DNA of 64,000 bases from Chaenocephalus aceratus (GCA_023974075.1 CM043799.1:4722928-4786927), one strand, 5' to 3'; positions 52,201 to 58,403 are shown, counted from the stretch's first letter. Notes: a model not told the origin generated them from the sequence alone. Numbers and translations: made by a program.

Positions 52201-55200
52201 TTTAAATTAAATATGTGTAATGGCAAATGCCATATATGATTTGCTTGCCTTTTTGAACAGACTTTTTGATTGAGTCCTAGCTATATTGTCTGCAGTTCTA
52301 GGGTTAATATGAATCTAATATGATTGTCATCGGTCTAAATTAGATTTCAAATGATTAACTGTGTATGTAATGAAGATCATAGTGTGGATTTTCATAGCCA
52401 CGGTCTTTGAACAGATCTAAATGCGAAAACTGGGCTTATTCATCAGAATTGTGTATGACTTGACTTGCTTGACTCTCACCACAGTGACTTGGGACTTGCT
52501 TGATACTTGTAGGTCAAGACTTGAGACTTGCTCATGACTTGCACATGTAGGACTTACTCCCACCTCTGCCCAGTTGTCATGGAGGCTCAGACAACACTGC
52601 TTTGTCTTTGTAAATCTCTTTTAGCCAGAAAGTCTTGAAAAATACCTACATTTCATATTGACTCTCAAGCTCTCTCCATCTAATGCTCCTATTACCTTGT
52701 TTAGTAGTGCAAGAACATGCTCGATGTCGCTCTGACTCTGCTGGTCGGACAAGCATCCTCGAATCTGCTTCAGGGACAGCAGCAGCTCCTCCAACTCTGC
52801 AATAAGAACACATGCACTGTTTCATAACTTGATGCACTGGCCCAACATTGGCAGTGGCCACCACCTTCATAGAAGGGGGAAGAATATCATTGCTTTTGTG
52901 TTGACAAAAAAAAAAATGCTGCACAGTCTCTGGTCATCTTTTTTGTCCATGGCTTTATCAAAGCACAAACTTGTTCTGTATATTTATTATTTAACGGTTT
53001 AATTAAATGAATGGCAACTTTATAAGGTTTTTAAAGTTATTTTTAGGAATTTGGGCTCATTCAAAGTTTCCCTAGCACAAAAGGAGAATAACGGCCCGTC
53101 CACACTACAGCGTCGACAGCTTCAATCTGCCCATTCACTTTGAATGGGGTGACGTCACGTTGCCTCGCTTTTTCGCCGAACTGAATTTTGGGTAGCATAG
53201 CGGTCCGTCTCCGCCGTCTCCGGCATAGCCAGCGCCAGCCAATCAAATCCCGTTTCGGAAAATCTGACAGCTCAAGCCGTAGCCAATCAAACCGCGTCTA
53301 AGCTGGGAGAGATATCCCGCCGTTCATTTCGATATTTCAAAAAAAGTTGGAGGAGAAACTAATTATCGCTGTAGCAAATCACCCGGTTTTGTATGACCAG
53401 ACCCTCTTCACCTACCGGGATACAAACCAGAGGAACCAGGCATGGAGGGAGGTGGCAGAGACAGTGGGTGAAACTGGGGGCGGGAGATTCATGTGATTGG
53501 TTGTTGGTCGCGTTGCTTGAATAAAATCCCCAAGCTTCAGACGCGCCCAGCTCCAAGCTTTTTTTGAAGCTGTAGTGTGGACGCTCCGTAACCAACGACA
53601 AAATAATATAAAAAGATCTGCATTGGTGTCAGCATCGGCCACATTTTTTTAAATTGCTATTTTAAACATCGGTATTGGCCTTGGCTGAGACATTTGACAG
53701 CGGTATATCTCTTTTGATAACATTTCACTTCCACAAATCAACCCACAGAAAAGAGAAGACCATAAAGGGGCTTGAAATGAGAGATGTACTTTCCTGTCAG
53801 GTGACGGCTTGCTTTTCCTGGCTTCAGATTGAGGTATGTAAGAGCGGCATCTAATTCCTTAAGTAAAGGCGCTACTGTGTGCGTGTCCACATTGCCACCC
53901 CTCACAACGTTTAATTAAGTCACCCTCAAGAGCCTCTCATGTCCTTCTCTCCCTCCCTGAGGAATTCCCTCCCTAGCAGCAGTCATGCCTTCCTTACATT
54001 CCTCTCCCTCCCTGCCAGCTTTCTGCAGACATTTGATTTCTACCGTACACTGTAACTTTGTATTCTTGTCTTTTCATTTATTTCTCTTTCATCCATTATG
54101 TGTGTGTGTGGATTTTACCGAGCAGTGCGTGTGTGTGCTGGATGTTGAGAGCTGGCTGCTGCGGTGTGTTTGAGTCCTGCAGGAATGTGGGGTTGTCGAT
54201 GCCAATGTGGGGATGCTGGGAGAGCTTCCTGAGTCTGATGGAGGAGTTCAGGTCAAGCTGCCGACCCTCCTCCTCTCTGCGGCGACGCAGATCCTCCTGG
54301 CACACACGGAAGAATAAATGCACCGTCAATAGAAATACAATTAAACAACAAAGCATAACAGCCTCATATTGAGTAAATAAACAATAAGCATTTCGTTCAA
54401 TTTCTTCACTATAATACGTTATTGGTTACAGTGCAGTAAAATAATTCTCCCAGCTTTGTTGACGTTTAATCCTAAATTGTGCTTACTCTTTGCCATCTCT
54501 ATGGTTGTGTATGGAATAATAGTCTCTTTGCTCTTAAGATCATATGTTTTCAAATCAGATAAAAGGTTGTTTATATTGCCTAATATCACTAAACGCATAT
54601 GTCTCAGCAGGCTTTACAGTTTGTACAGATCCAAAAGTATGGATGACAGTGTAAAAAATGTAATCAAATTACAACAGACAATCCATCGGCAAAATCGTCG
54701 ACATTTAATTAAATAAAGGACCCGGAAGTCGATGTTTTTAGGTACCAGTATACGTTTTTTGGTTTTATGCAATCAGAAAATACCCCACTTGAGAACGTCT
54801 GAAACTTCTATGTGTCTAAAAAAGGTGGTTGCCAACAAATGGCAAAGAGAAGCATTTGACACAAATCACACCTAACATTAGCTACCTTTAGCTTAGCCGT
54901 GGTGACTGTAGTTCCTTTATAGCCTAAAGTTACCTTGCAATTGCATTTATGTTCAACAATTAAAAGTGGTGATATACGTAGAGATGTTCCTGCGGAACAA
55001 AACATGGAAGTATCAGAAATGTGTGTTTACTTAAAGCAGGGTTGCCAACTTTGGGTACCTGGCTGGAGTGAGATTTTGATATCATGGGTTTAATTACACA
55101 TATGCGCACGAAATGACTGCTATCGTGTCAGCAGCGGGACCTTAGCATATATATAGGATATATATACAATATATACAAATACACAATATTGGACACAGAC

Positions 55201-56732
55201 TATAAAGGGCACACAGTTTCATTCACTAATGAAAGTCAAACACATGTTTGTTTCCACTGTTTTATTGTGTGCCTGTCACGATAAGCAATGAATTGACTTA
55301 TCGTACGATAAATAAAAATGAACTCGATAAATTGCCATTTACATGAGGATGTGACTAGCAGTTTGAAAGGATGTACTTGAATTATTATTATATATTATCA
55401 TTATGTCAGTGGTCTAAAATGGTCATACAACGGTGCCGACAATATTATCGTTTATCGCAATAATTTCCGGGAAAATGTATCCAACAAAATTAATTATCGT
55501 GAGAGAGAGAGAATATACATGAAACACACACACACAAACACATTTACAGACTTACTCCAAACTGCCAAATATATTAATTAACACACTCACTCTCATACTC
55601 TTTGACTCTATTTTGGCCTAGTAGAACAATAAGCAGCAAACTTTTACTTTTTATCATTTCTACTGGATCTTAGATCTGCAATGCGCAATACGGGGCGGCA
55701 GTGGCGGCCACGGAGTATTTGTGTTGGGTAATCTATGGTAGGGCTAACCCATACAGTGGTGGGGCTCAAGTCAGTATTTGCAATGTAATTACATACACGC
55801 TCCCCTTGACAGTGAAACGCCACGCGTGAGGTTTAGATTATTTCCTCAATCCAAATGGAACTGTATGAAATAAAAAGGCACATTTGTCTTGTAGTAAATA
55901 AAAAGGGCGACCTGGAGCCAATCCTGCAATTTCCCCACAGGTGAAAGAGCTGACATGCTGAAAACCCAACCCCTGCAGGGGGGTCTGGGGGGATTCTCCC
56001 CCAGGAGATTTTTTGAAATACTAACATAAAATACACATTCTGGTACTCTCTTGAGAAGAAAAATAAATACATCTATTACTACACGACATATTTAAAAAGA
56101 AAATGAATGCCATTTTAGTTTTGTGTTACTTTGTTCTGAAAGCTGAACCTGCTGCTCCTCACAGAGAGAAGAGGGAAGAGGCTGTGAATGACTTTACATT
56201 GTGGATAAGGGTGGATAGCCCCCATTGTTCTGTGTGTCAAACTGAAAGACAGCCCACACACCTATCAATCATCAAACCGTGGGGTCTTATTTCATTACGT
56301 CTTGATTTCTATCAACACGTAATGTTGTATCGATGTATATAGAGATGTACTACAGCTAAAGTATTCTCCGTCGGGACTTCCTGCAACAACACAACACCGT
56401 TATCTTGAATCTGATTGGTCAGAAGACATTATCAAAGATGTTCTATTGAGAAGACGATCACTACGTGACAAAAGTTTTCAAAACCGTTTCTAGTCTTCGG
56501 TATTCTTGTTTTGGCGTGAGAATAGTTTGGGCAGCGTGAGAGCGTGAGATTGAGAGTGAAAGCGTGTGTCACACGCCAGATGCGTGAGAGTTGGCAACCC
56601 TGATTTAAGGCCTTATTCAATATTCCTAAATCCAATGTAAAAATCTCAATGCTTTTTGTTGAGGGAGAGGTTAGCGATGCTAACTTTGGGGTTAGCCTAC
56701 AAAAATCACTGTATCACTCTATAAGAAAGTAA

Positions 56733-56819
<87 letters not shown>

Positions 56820-56993
56820 CTGGTGCTGTCGTATCCTCTCCAGCTGTGCAGATCTTCTGACCGGTAGTGTTCGACTCCCCAGCTCTCCTGGACAGTCCAC
56901 AGCCATCTCCCTATGCTGTCCTCCCCTCAGCTCTTCATCTCCTCCCCCTCCTCCCTCTCCAGCAACATGGCCGTTCAGATGGGAGGTTGTCAT
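23453..56993 (-). CDS. mpp5: mpp5/pals1, MAGUK polarity scaffold, 16 coding exons (whole-gene entry)
   Basis: Encodes PALS1 (MPP5), the adaptor linking Crumbs to PATJ, LIN7 and Par6 at apical junctions of epithelia and photoreceptors. Sixteen exons with GT-AG borders give about 669 residues once three indels are allowed for; vertebrate PALS1 is about 675. Order: N-terminus [10 protein letters not shown], Par6-binding AVDCPG block (near 31-36), L27N (about 119-175), L27C (about 180-235), PDZ (about 245-325), SH3 (about 345-405), basic hook [12 protein letters not shown]-like domain (about 470-655), C-terminus QWVPCSWLR. The GUK P-loop region reads GPGSCGQAE and lacks the catalytic Lys, as in MAGUKs that bind rather than phosphorylate. 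Exons 8, 9 and 10 carry frame-breaking single-base indels, so the gene cannot be read through exactly as assembled. Teleosts often keep two copies (a is nagie oko); which one this is was not resolved. Confidence 0.95.
23637..23790. repeat. (CA)n array in mpp5 intron 15
   Basis: About 150 bases of interrupted CA, ending eight bases from the exon 16 acceptor. Confidence 0.95.
23858..23968 (-). CDS. mpp5: mpp5 exon 15 (GUK)
   Basis: 37 codons, phase 0. [20 protein letters not shown] then [17 protein letters not shown], nearly invariant in vertebrate PALS1. Donor AAAG|GTGCCT, a GT donor with weak intron-side consensus. Confidence 0.96.
24036..24082. repeat. (GT)n array in mpp5 intron 14
   Basis: Clean GT repeat touching the exon 14 donor. 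Confidence 0.95.
24085..24197 (-). CDS. mpp5: mpp5 exon 14 (GUK)
   Basis: 113 bases, 37 full codons after two bases that finish a Gly codon. [20 protein letters not shown] then [21 protein letters not shown] and the GKICVL strand are conserved GUK elements. The donor CAG|GTAC opens directly onto a dinucleotide array. Confidence 0.96.
24995..25249. mobile_element. Harbinger-like MITE C, left end lost
   Basis: The right terminus GTGTGGACGGGCCG is followed by TAA (25250-25252). It shares CCCATTCAAAGTGAATGGG with the other family members. The left TIR is missing or too diverged. Lies in mpp5 intron 13. Confidence 0.65.
25375..25464 (-). CDS. mpp5: mpp5 exon 13 (GUK)
   Basis: 90 bases; [20 protein letters not shown] and [11 protein letters not shown] form the GMP-binding-like lobe of GUK. 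The acceptor polypyrimidine tract is replaced by an uninterrupted-looking TG array on the coding strand (the 25.5 kb microsatellite). Donor CAG|GTAAGC. Confidence 0.95.
25466..25725. repeat. (CA)n array in mpp5 intron 12
   Basis: About 260 bases of interrupted CA directly abutting the exon 13 acceptor. Confidence 0.95.
25788..25955 (-). CDS. mpp5: mpp5 exon 12 (GUK start)
   Basis: 168 bases with 55 full codons. [20 protein letters not shown] leads into [20 protein letters not shown], the degenerate P-loop of the GUK-like domain, then PERFAGAVP. The missing Gly-Lys-Ser nucleotide-binding signature fits a pseudo-kinase scaffold. Confidence 0.96.
26283..26608. mobile_element. hAT MITE in mpp5 intron 11
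   Basis: Starts CAGTGCTTCTCAAAGTGTGG and ends inverted (TTTGAGAAACACTG), flanked by CTCTAGAA at 26275-26282 and 26609-26616. Carries repeated GGTCCGTGAG / GGTCCGCG motifs. 326 bp, no coding content. Confidence 0.9.
26781..26852 (-). CDS. mpp5: mpp5 exon 11 (hook region)
   Basis: 72 bases: two complete a Gly codon, 23 codons follow, one base is left over. [20 protein letters not shown] is the lysine-rich hook between SH3 and GUK typical of this MAGUK subfamily. Acceptor ACAG, donor ATG|GTAGGA. Confidence 0.95.
27077..27300 (+). repeat. MITE family M fragment
   Basis: TAGAGTGGTGCAGGAATGAG then the AGCCACCTTTAGCTTAGC block, in mpp5 intron 10. Confidence 0.55.
27612..27670. repeat. Teleost retroelement tail fragment
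   Basis: TAAGATAAGATGGACCTTTA followed by TTAATCCC is a widespread teleost repeat; class uncertain. Flanking 27301-28060 shows no gene. TTAACCCTTTGGAGTCGACC at 27966 resembles a piggyBac/Kolobok-type TTAA terminus with no partner found. Confidence 0.35.
28062..28938. repeat. 221-bp tandem repeat, four copies
   Basis: The landmark AACAGGATGTATATGTGTAT returns at about 28264, 28485 and 28706, and AACAGGATGTAT again near 28926, giving periods of 221, 221 and 220. The first unit is partial, starting near 28062. Copies are nearly identical. Open frames over each unit shift register with the non-triplet period. Confidence 0.9.
28970..29100. repeat. GAGACGAAGAG-type low-complexity repeat
   Basis: Irregular repeats of GAGACGAAGAG with GGCGGGA inserts follow the 221-bp array. 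Confidence 0.6.
29101..29885. other. mpp5 intron 10, no gene
   Basis: AT-rich; about 29580-29760 has loose repeats of CATACATTTT / CACTCACACA type. Nothing coding. Confidence 0.5.
29894..31162 (+). mobile_element. hAT element G with BED finger, 8-bp TSD
   Basis: Ends CAGAGATGGGG and CATCTCTG, flanked by GATCACAG at 29886-29893 and 31163-31170. The outer 150 bases on each side are built from GACTTGAGACTTGGACT motifs. A MITE F segment occupies 30052-30270 and a BED exon follows. An isolated piece of the same family lies at 52446-52567. Confidence 0.9.
30317..30502 (+). pseudogene. BED-type zinc-finger exon in element G
   Basis: ATG at 30317 reads [15 protein letters not shown], then after one extra T near 30362 the frame continues [47 protein letters not shown]-x2-C and H-x3-H are present, as in BED fingers of hAT/ZBED proteins. 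A GT donor follows at 30503. No catalytic exon lies downstream within the element. Confidence 0.7.
31175..31265 (+). repeat. 91-base G homopolymer
   Basis: Uninterrupted run of G just outside the right TSD of element G. It produces polyproline and polyglycine frames. Could be real, a collapsed G-rich repeat, or a gap-filling artefact. Confidence 0.95.
31266..32175. other. mpp5 intron 10, no gene
   Basis: Ordinary sequence with no coding or repeat signature that I can name. Confidence 0.5.
32176..32772. mobile_element. hAT-like nonautonomous element
   Basis: Starts CAGAGTCCTGCATCGGGT and ends inverted (ACCCGTGCAGGAACTCTG). Flanks ACATCAGC and CATCAGGC are an imperfect 8-bp pair. The interior is full of CGGGTCGGGT motifs. 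Confidence 0.65.
32773..33262 (+). repeat. Nested direct repeats
   Basis: A 26-base segment beginning CATCAGGCACCTTCAAG is present at 32773-32798 and 32901-32926. The block it encloses (about 32795-32900) recurs at 33156-33260. A teleost retroelement tail (GATTCAACTTTATTGTTATT) lies between, near 33059-33130. Confidence 0.7.
33263..34164. other. mpp5 intron 10, no gene
   Basis: No recognisable repeat or coding segment; AT-rich with a G-run near 33901-33910. Confidence 0.5.
34165..34237 (-). CDS. mpp5: mpp5 exon 10 (SH3-hook linker), frame-broken
   Basis: 73 bases where 72 are needed. Reads [20 protein letters not shown], near-identical to vertebrate PALS1. The expected ending is a Lys-Ser-Gly join into exon 11, but one extra A (plus-strand T run 34170-34172) shifts it. 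Acceptor ACAG, donor CTG|GTATGT. Confidence 0.9.
34666..37091 (+). mobile_element. Rex3 (RTE clade) LINE inside the Tc1 element
   Basis: Flanked by TGTCCACA at 34658-34665 and 37092-37099. Broken frames give the end of an endonuclease ([27 protein letters not shown]), RT ([47 protein letters not shown]) and the C-terminal region. The 3' end is GATG repeats, the hallmark of Rex3. It is 5'-truncated, carries many frameshifts, and lies antisense to mpp5. Confidence 0.9.
34740..37060 (+). pseudogene. Rex3 endonuclease/reverse transcriptase pseudogene
   Basis: Pieces in different frames: 34847-35521 (connector after the endonuclease), 35496-36131 (RT fingers and palm), 36211-36432 (with the FADD catalytic box), 36474-37056 (thumb and C-terminus). 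Frame changes and stops rule out an active protein. Confidence 0.85.
37453..38355. mobile_element. hAT nonautonomous element inside the Tc1 element
   Basis: Starts CAGGGGTTTTCAAAGTGTG, ends inverted (CACACTTTGAAAACTGCTG), flanked by CACTACAC at 37445-37452 and 38356-38363. 903 bp; an ATT repeat is near 37518-37553. No transposase seen. Confidence 0.9.
38520..38702 (-). CDS. mpp5: mpp5 exon 9 (SH3 domain), frame-broken
   Basis: 183 bases where 184 are expected. Opens VHVKAH, then continues [20 protein letters not shown] in the next frame; one T is missing from the T run at plus positions 38683-38685. The rest, [20 protein letters not shown] and [13 protein letters not shown], is a highly conserved SH3 and in frame with the donor G|GTACTT. 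A Tc1-like element ends only 46 bases beyond the donor. Confidence 0.93.
38818..38897 (-). CDS. mpp5: mpp5 exon 8 (PDZ end, PDZ-SH3 linker), frame-broken
   Basis: 80 bases between good splice sites; the phases of exons 7 and 9 require a multiple of three. The exon opens [13 protein letters not shown] and ends PPPSKESV in a different frame. A run of nine C on the coding strand (plus-strand G run near 38834-38842) is the simplest place for one missing base. A short deletion just after LTFVLIPS is an alternative. Confidence 0.88.
39050..39190. repeat. Teleost retroelement tail fragment
   Basis: The GGCAATAAACCGGATTCTGA-type ending is common at teleost SINE/LINE 3' ends; class uncertain. The rest of 38898-39605 is intron sequence without other signals. 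Confidence 0.35.
39606..40224 (+). mobile_element. Possible hAT 5' fragment
   Basis: CAGGGTGCACATAACTGGTA near 39608 looks like an hAT terminus. A frame at 39955-40212 ([20 protein letters not shown]) follows, with no known domain. The right end was not found. Confidence 0.35.
40225..40696 (+). repeat. Teleost dispersed repeat
   Basis: From AGTCAAAGTCCTGCATTCAA to TACTTGAGTAGTAACTTCCC; reverse fragment at about 8425-8545. Confidence 0.55.
40720..41324. mobile_element. Harbinger-like element D
   Basis: Perfect inverted ends of about 34 bases, starting CGGCCCGTCCACACACAGGC, flanked by TTA at 40717-40719 and 41325-41327. Contains a frameshifted copy (about 41037-41137) of the MADF-like segment seen intact in element E, followed by a GTAGGT donor-like site. 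Lies in mpp5 intron 7. Confidence 0.85.
41325..42535. repeat. mpp5 intron 7 remainder; (CAT)n and repeat fragment
   Basis: A CAT repeat at about 41434-41461, and near 42383 the text GGGGTCGACCGATTATCGGC, the start of a known-looking teleost repeat. A matching reverse piece with CATCGGTATTGGCC lies near 53630-53700. Confidence 0.5.
42536..42697 (-). CDS. mpp5: mpp5 exon 7 (PDZ core)
   Basis: 54 codons. [20 protein letters not shown], then AAERSGLL and [21 protein letters not shown], ending FDIL. This is the PDZ body that binds the Crumbs C-terminal ERLI peptide. Donor CTT|GTAAGT. Near-identical to vertebrate PALS1 and in frame. Confidence 0.97.
42859..42999 (-). CDS. mpp5: mpp5 exon 6 (end of L27C, start of PDZ)
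   Basis: 47 codons. [18 protein letters not shown] finishes L27[19 protein letters not shown] is the first strand of the PDZ domain and the lead into its carboxylate-binding loop. The acceptor tract is a short CA/TG run ending in GCAG; donor CTG|GTGAGG. Confidence 0.95.
43205..43258. repeat. (GT)n microsatellite in mpp5 intron 5
   Basis: Clean GT run within a wider GT-rich intron (43060-43400). Confidence 0.95.
43397..43474 (-). CDS. mpp5: mpp5 exon 5 (L27C)
   Basis: 26 codons. Reads [20 protein letters not shown] and ends THIQ, equivalent to the KEGQEL...HIQ stretch of vertebrate PALS1 L27C. Too short to stand out as an open frame; found by continuity with exons 4 and 6 and by its CAG acceptor and CAG|GTAC donor. 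Confidence 0.9.
44013..45504 (+). mobile_element. MITE family M copy with TA borders
   Basis: Left TATAGAGTGGTGCTGGGATG, right inverted GCACCACTCTATA. Interrupted by the hAT-like MITE at 44223-45356. A TA duplication would fit a Tc1/mariner-type mover, but the superfamily is unproven. Lies in mpp5 intron 4; 43475-44012 holds nothing else recognisable. Confidence 0.6.
44223..45356. mobile_element. TIR element TAGTGTTAATTTCGT with 8-bp TSD
   Basis: Starts TAGTGTTAATTTCGT, ends inverted (ACGAAATTAACACTA), flanked by GCTAACAA at 44215-44222 and 45357-45364. The left part has repeated TTTTAGTCGACTAAAA units. 1134 bp, no protein. Confidence 0.88.
45774..45881 (-). CDS. mpp5: mpp5 exon 4 (L27N end, start of L27C)
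   Basis: 36 codons, phase 0 both sides. [13 protein letters not shown] closes L27N; RPSPPYP is the conserved proline linker; QALQLAME opens L27C, the LIN7-binding module. Acceptor TAG, donor GAG|GTAATT. Confidence 0.92.
45882..46560. other. mpp5 intron 3 start, no gene
   Basis: No feature recognised. The minus-strand frames at 46063-46505 do not look like a known protein. Confidence 0.4.
46561..46980. repeat. Cluster of teleost repeat ends
   Basis: 46600-46735 carries CGTCCTGGGAGAGGGATCCC and a TTTTTCCCCCTT stretch found widely in teleost genomes; class uncertain. 46735 begins CAGTGGTTCTCACACTTTTT and 46866 begins CAGGGGTCTCCAACCTTTTT, both hAT-like left ends without clear right ends. Confidence 0.4.
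47516..49070 (+). pseudogene. Transposon protein, N-terminal block
   Basis: Frames: 47516-47776 ([32 protein letters not shown]), 47891-48451 ([32 protein letters not shown]) and 48461-49036 ([33 protein letters not shown]). GELH...HACEHLNK resembles a recurrent uncharacterised teleost/cnidarian transposon protein. Frameshifts between the pieces. Confidence 0.6.
49092..50219 (+). mobile_element. L2-type LINE, 5'-truncated, inserted in the XPG-like element
   Basis: Starts within RT ([19 protein letters not shown]), continues [38 protein letters not shown], then after a frame change [31 protein letters not shown] and [13 protein letters not shown]. The 3' end GTTATGAAAGGCGCGCCCC and ATTATTATT tail are L2-like. 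Boundaries are approximate. Confidence 0.85.
50222..51512 (+). pseudogene. Transposon protein, XPG/FEN-like and Cys-rich C-terminal block
   Basis: 50222-50956 reads [18 protein letters not shown] and [13 protein letters not shown]; the next frame gives [20 protein letters not shown] and [11 protein letters not shown]. Acidic EAD, DTD and GADN motifs followed by a Gly-rich turn resemble XPG/FEN-type nucleases. The end (51350-51512) is Cys-rich: [25 protein letters not shown], then an acidic tail. At least two frameshifts. Confidence 0.6.
51881..52445. other. mpp5 intron 3, no gene
   Basis: AT-rich and featureless apart from a possible outer edge of the XPG-like element (GTGTTAAC near 52189 and CTAGGGTTAA near 52308). 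Confidence 0.4.
52446..52567 (-). repeat. Terminal fragment of hAT family G
   Basis: GACTTG-rich text ending CCCACCTCTGC matches the outer part of element G. One end only. Confidence 0.55.
52696..52796 (-). CDS. mpp5: mpp5 exon 3 (L27N first half)
   Basis: 101 bases, two completing a split Glu codon and then 33 codons. Reads [17 protein letters not shown] and then a helix ending HVLALLNK. This is the first helical part of L27N, which in PALS1 pairs with PATJ/INADL. Acceptor GCAG, donor AAG|GTAATA. Confidence 0.92.
53092..53588 (+). mobile_element. Harbinger-like element E
   Basis: Inverted ends starting CGGCCCGTCCACACTACAGC, flanked by TAA at 53089-53091 and 53589-53591. The right copy has CGGAGCG in place of CGGCCCG at its tip. 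Carries a MADF-like exon and text shared with B and D (AGCCAATCAAATCCCGTTT). Lies in mpp5 intron 2. Confidence 0.85.
53344..53475 (+). pseudogene. MADF-like (Myb/SANT-like) exon in element E
   Basis: 44 open codons: [44 protein letters not shown]. This is the first two helices of a MADF domain (hydrophobic-rich LI..V..HPVLYD, then R......AW.EVA). Harbinger elements encode a Myb/SANT-type DNA-binding partner of the transposase, so this fits. No start codon or rest of the protein seen. Confidence 0.7.
53592..54118. other. mpp5 intron 2 remainder, no gene
   Basis: 53630-53700 holds a fragment of the GGTCGACCGAT-type repeat (CATCGGTATTGGCC). The remainder has pyrimidine-rich stretches and no coding signal. 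Confidence 0.45.
54119..54296 (-). CDS. mpp5: mpp5 exon 2
   Basis: 59 codons plus one base. Reads [11 protein letters not shown], then [13 protein letters not shown] and GIDNPTF, all recognisable PALS1 linker motifs between the Par6-binding region and L27N. Acceptor CAG|GAG and donor G|GTAAAA. The last base joins AG of exon 3 to make Glu. Confidence 0.94.
54775..56723 (+). repeat. MITE family M copy in mpp5 intron 1
   Basis: Left part has GTCTGAAACTTCTATGTGTC and the TAGCTACCTTTAGCTTAGCC block; right part ends TGTATCACTCTATAAG. Interrupted by hAT-like copy 1. The interval 54297-54774 holds no gene. Confidence 0.5.
55037..56602. mobile_element. hAT-like element, copy 1
   Basis: Starts CAGGGTTGCCAACTTTGG and ends inverted (AGTTGGCAACCCTG). 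Flanks ACTTAAAG / ATTTAAGG are a 6-of-8 match. A close copy lies at 57933-59447 in the same orientation. The interior has a TCGATAAATTGCC / TTATCGTACGATAA segment and no transposase. Confidence 0.75.
56737..56817. repeat. (GT)n microsatellite at mpp5 exon 1 donor
   Basis: About 80 bases of uninterrupted GT ending at the exon 1 donor GTAC. Confidence 0.97.
56820..56993 (-). CDS. mpp5: mpp5 exon 1 (start codon, Par6-binding region)
   Basis: 58 codons, phase 0 at the donor. Starts [10 protein letters not shown], matching the conserved PALS1 N-terminus, which fixes the start. A Gly-rich insert (about residues 14-18) precedes the conserved block [12 protein letters not shown]; the Val-Asp pair there is known to be needed for Par6 binding in PALS1. 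Ends [13 protein letters not shown]. The donor CAG|GTAC runs straight into a dinucleotide array in the intron. Confidence 0.95.
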
Positions 56994-57094
56994 TGTTGGT
57001 GTGTGGATTACAGGGTTGTTTGGGTAAGGTTTTCTAAATATCAGTGAAATCTAGGAGGGCAGCTCAGCAAACAGGGCGGCCATGATACCTTCAG
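56994..57094 (-). other. mpp5: mpp5 5' UTR part of first coding exon
   Basis: Between the start codon and a good acceptor (pyrimidine tract then CCACAG, ending at 57095) lies about 100 bases of apparent 5' UTR. This implies at least one further noncoding exon at higher coordinates, not identified. The start codon context has A at -3. Confidence 0.6.
57051..57083 (-). CDS. Upstream ORF in mpp5 5' UTR
   Basis: An ATG in strong context (A at -3, G at +4) opens a 10-codon frame, MAALFAELPS, ending in TAG 57 bases before the mpp5 start. It could dampen translation of mpp5. Inferred from sequence only; it depends on the acceptor proposed at 57095. Confidence 0.4.
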   Translation of the reverse strand: MAALFAELPS

Positions 57095-57603
57095 CTGTGG
57101 AGAAAGCAGAAGAAACATGTCATTATTTATCAATTTAATAAAAAAGCTTGGCTTTTATACAGAATATGACCTTCAATTTAAGTAGGAGGTTAAAACATAT
57201 TAACACACTTATGTGCATGTGTACATGATGCACATGAATCTAAGAAGGTAAAATAAGATAGAGAATAAATACAATAAAACTGAACAGTAAAAGTAAAGAC
57301 AGAAATAAGACACACTTAATAAATAAGGGACACAACACGACAGAGAACCAGTGGGAGTATTTCTGATGTGGAAACTAGTGTGTGACATTCAACATCCCAA
57401 CATTCCTCCAACATTGATAAGATCACATCAGAAGAGGAAGTGTCCTGAAGGCCATGTAGCGGTGCTCCACTATCAGACCCAGGTCTGGTGAATCATGACC
57501 ATTAGGGATCCATTTACCTGTGACTATCGAGTCTGACATGACAAACACAGGATGTATGAGTGTTTAGTACTCCAAAATGAAAGTTTCTTAAAAAATAAAT
57601 GAC
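57095..57603 (-). other. Upstream of mpp5 coding exon 1; no gene seen
   Basis: Probable intron of mpp5 or its 5' flank. No noncoding first exon or promoter could be assigned. Confidence 0.4.
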
Positions 57604-57932
57604 TCTAAAGAGGAGGACATGTTATGCTCATTTTCACATGTATGTTATTGGTGTGTCCCTCTCCTGTGACATGTTCACATGCTTAATGTTCAAAAAGCTC
57701 TAGATGTTTCTCATACTGCCTGTGCTGCAGCACCTCTCTGCTACCCAGTTTCTTGTTAGCATTTCGCTGCTAGCCACTGCTAGCTTCTCAATTTAGCTGC
57801 CGCCTAGCCCCTGCTTCGCAGCTCGTAGCTAGCCGCTGCTCCTCTGTGCTGCTGACATGGCTCTCTGGAAATACTCCGCTCTGCAAAAGTGGAATCTTGT
57901 CTGCCACAACACTCCTAACTGCCTCACTACCA

Positions 57933-58403
57933 CAGGGTTGCCAACTTTGGGTTCCTGGCTGGAGTGAGATTTTGATATCATGGGTTTAATTACACATATG
58001 CGCACTAAATGACTGCTATCGTGTCAGCAGCGGGACCTTAGCATATATATATACAATATATACAAATACACAAAATTGGACACAGACTATAAAGGGCACA
58101 AAGTTTCATTCACTAATGAAAGTCAAACACATGTTTGTTTCCACTGTTTTATTGTGTGCCTGTCGCGATAAGCAATGAATTGACTTATCGTACGATAAAT
58201 AAAAATGAACTCGATAAATTTCCATTTACATGAGGATGTGACTAGCAGTTTGAAAGGATGTACTTCAATTATTATTATATATTATCATTATGTCAGGGGT
58301 CTAAAATGGTCATACAAAGGTGCCGACAATATTATCGTTTATCGCAATAATTTCCTGGAAAATGTATCCAACAAAATTAATTATCGTGAGAGGCCTATAC
58401 ATG

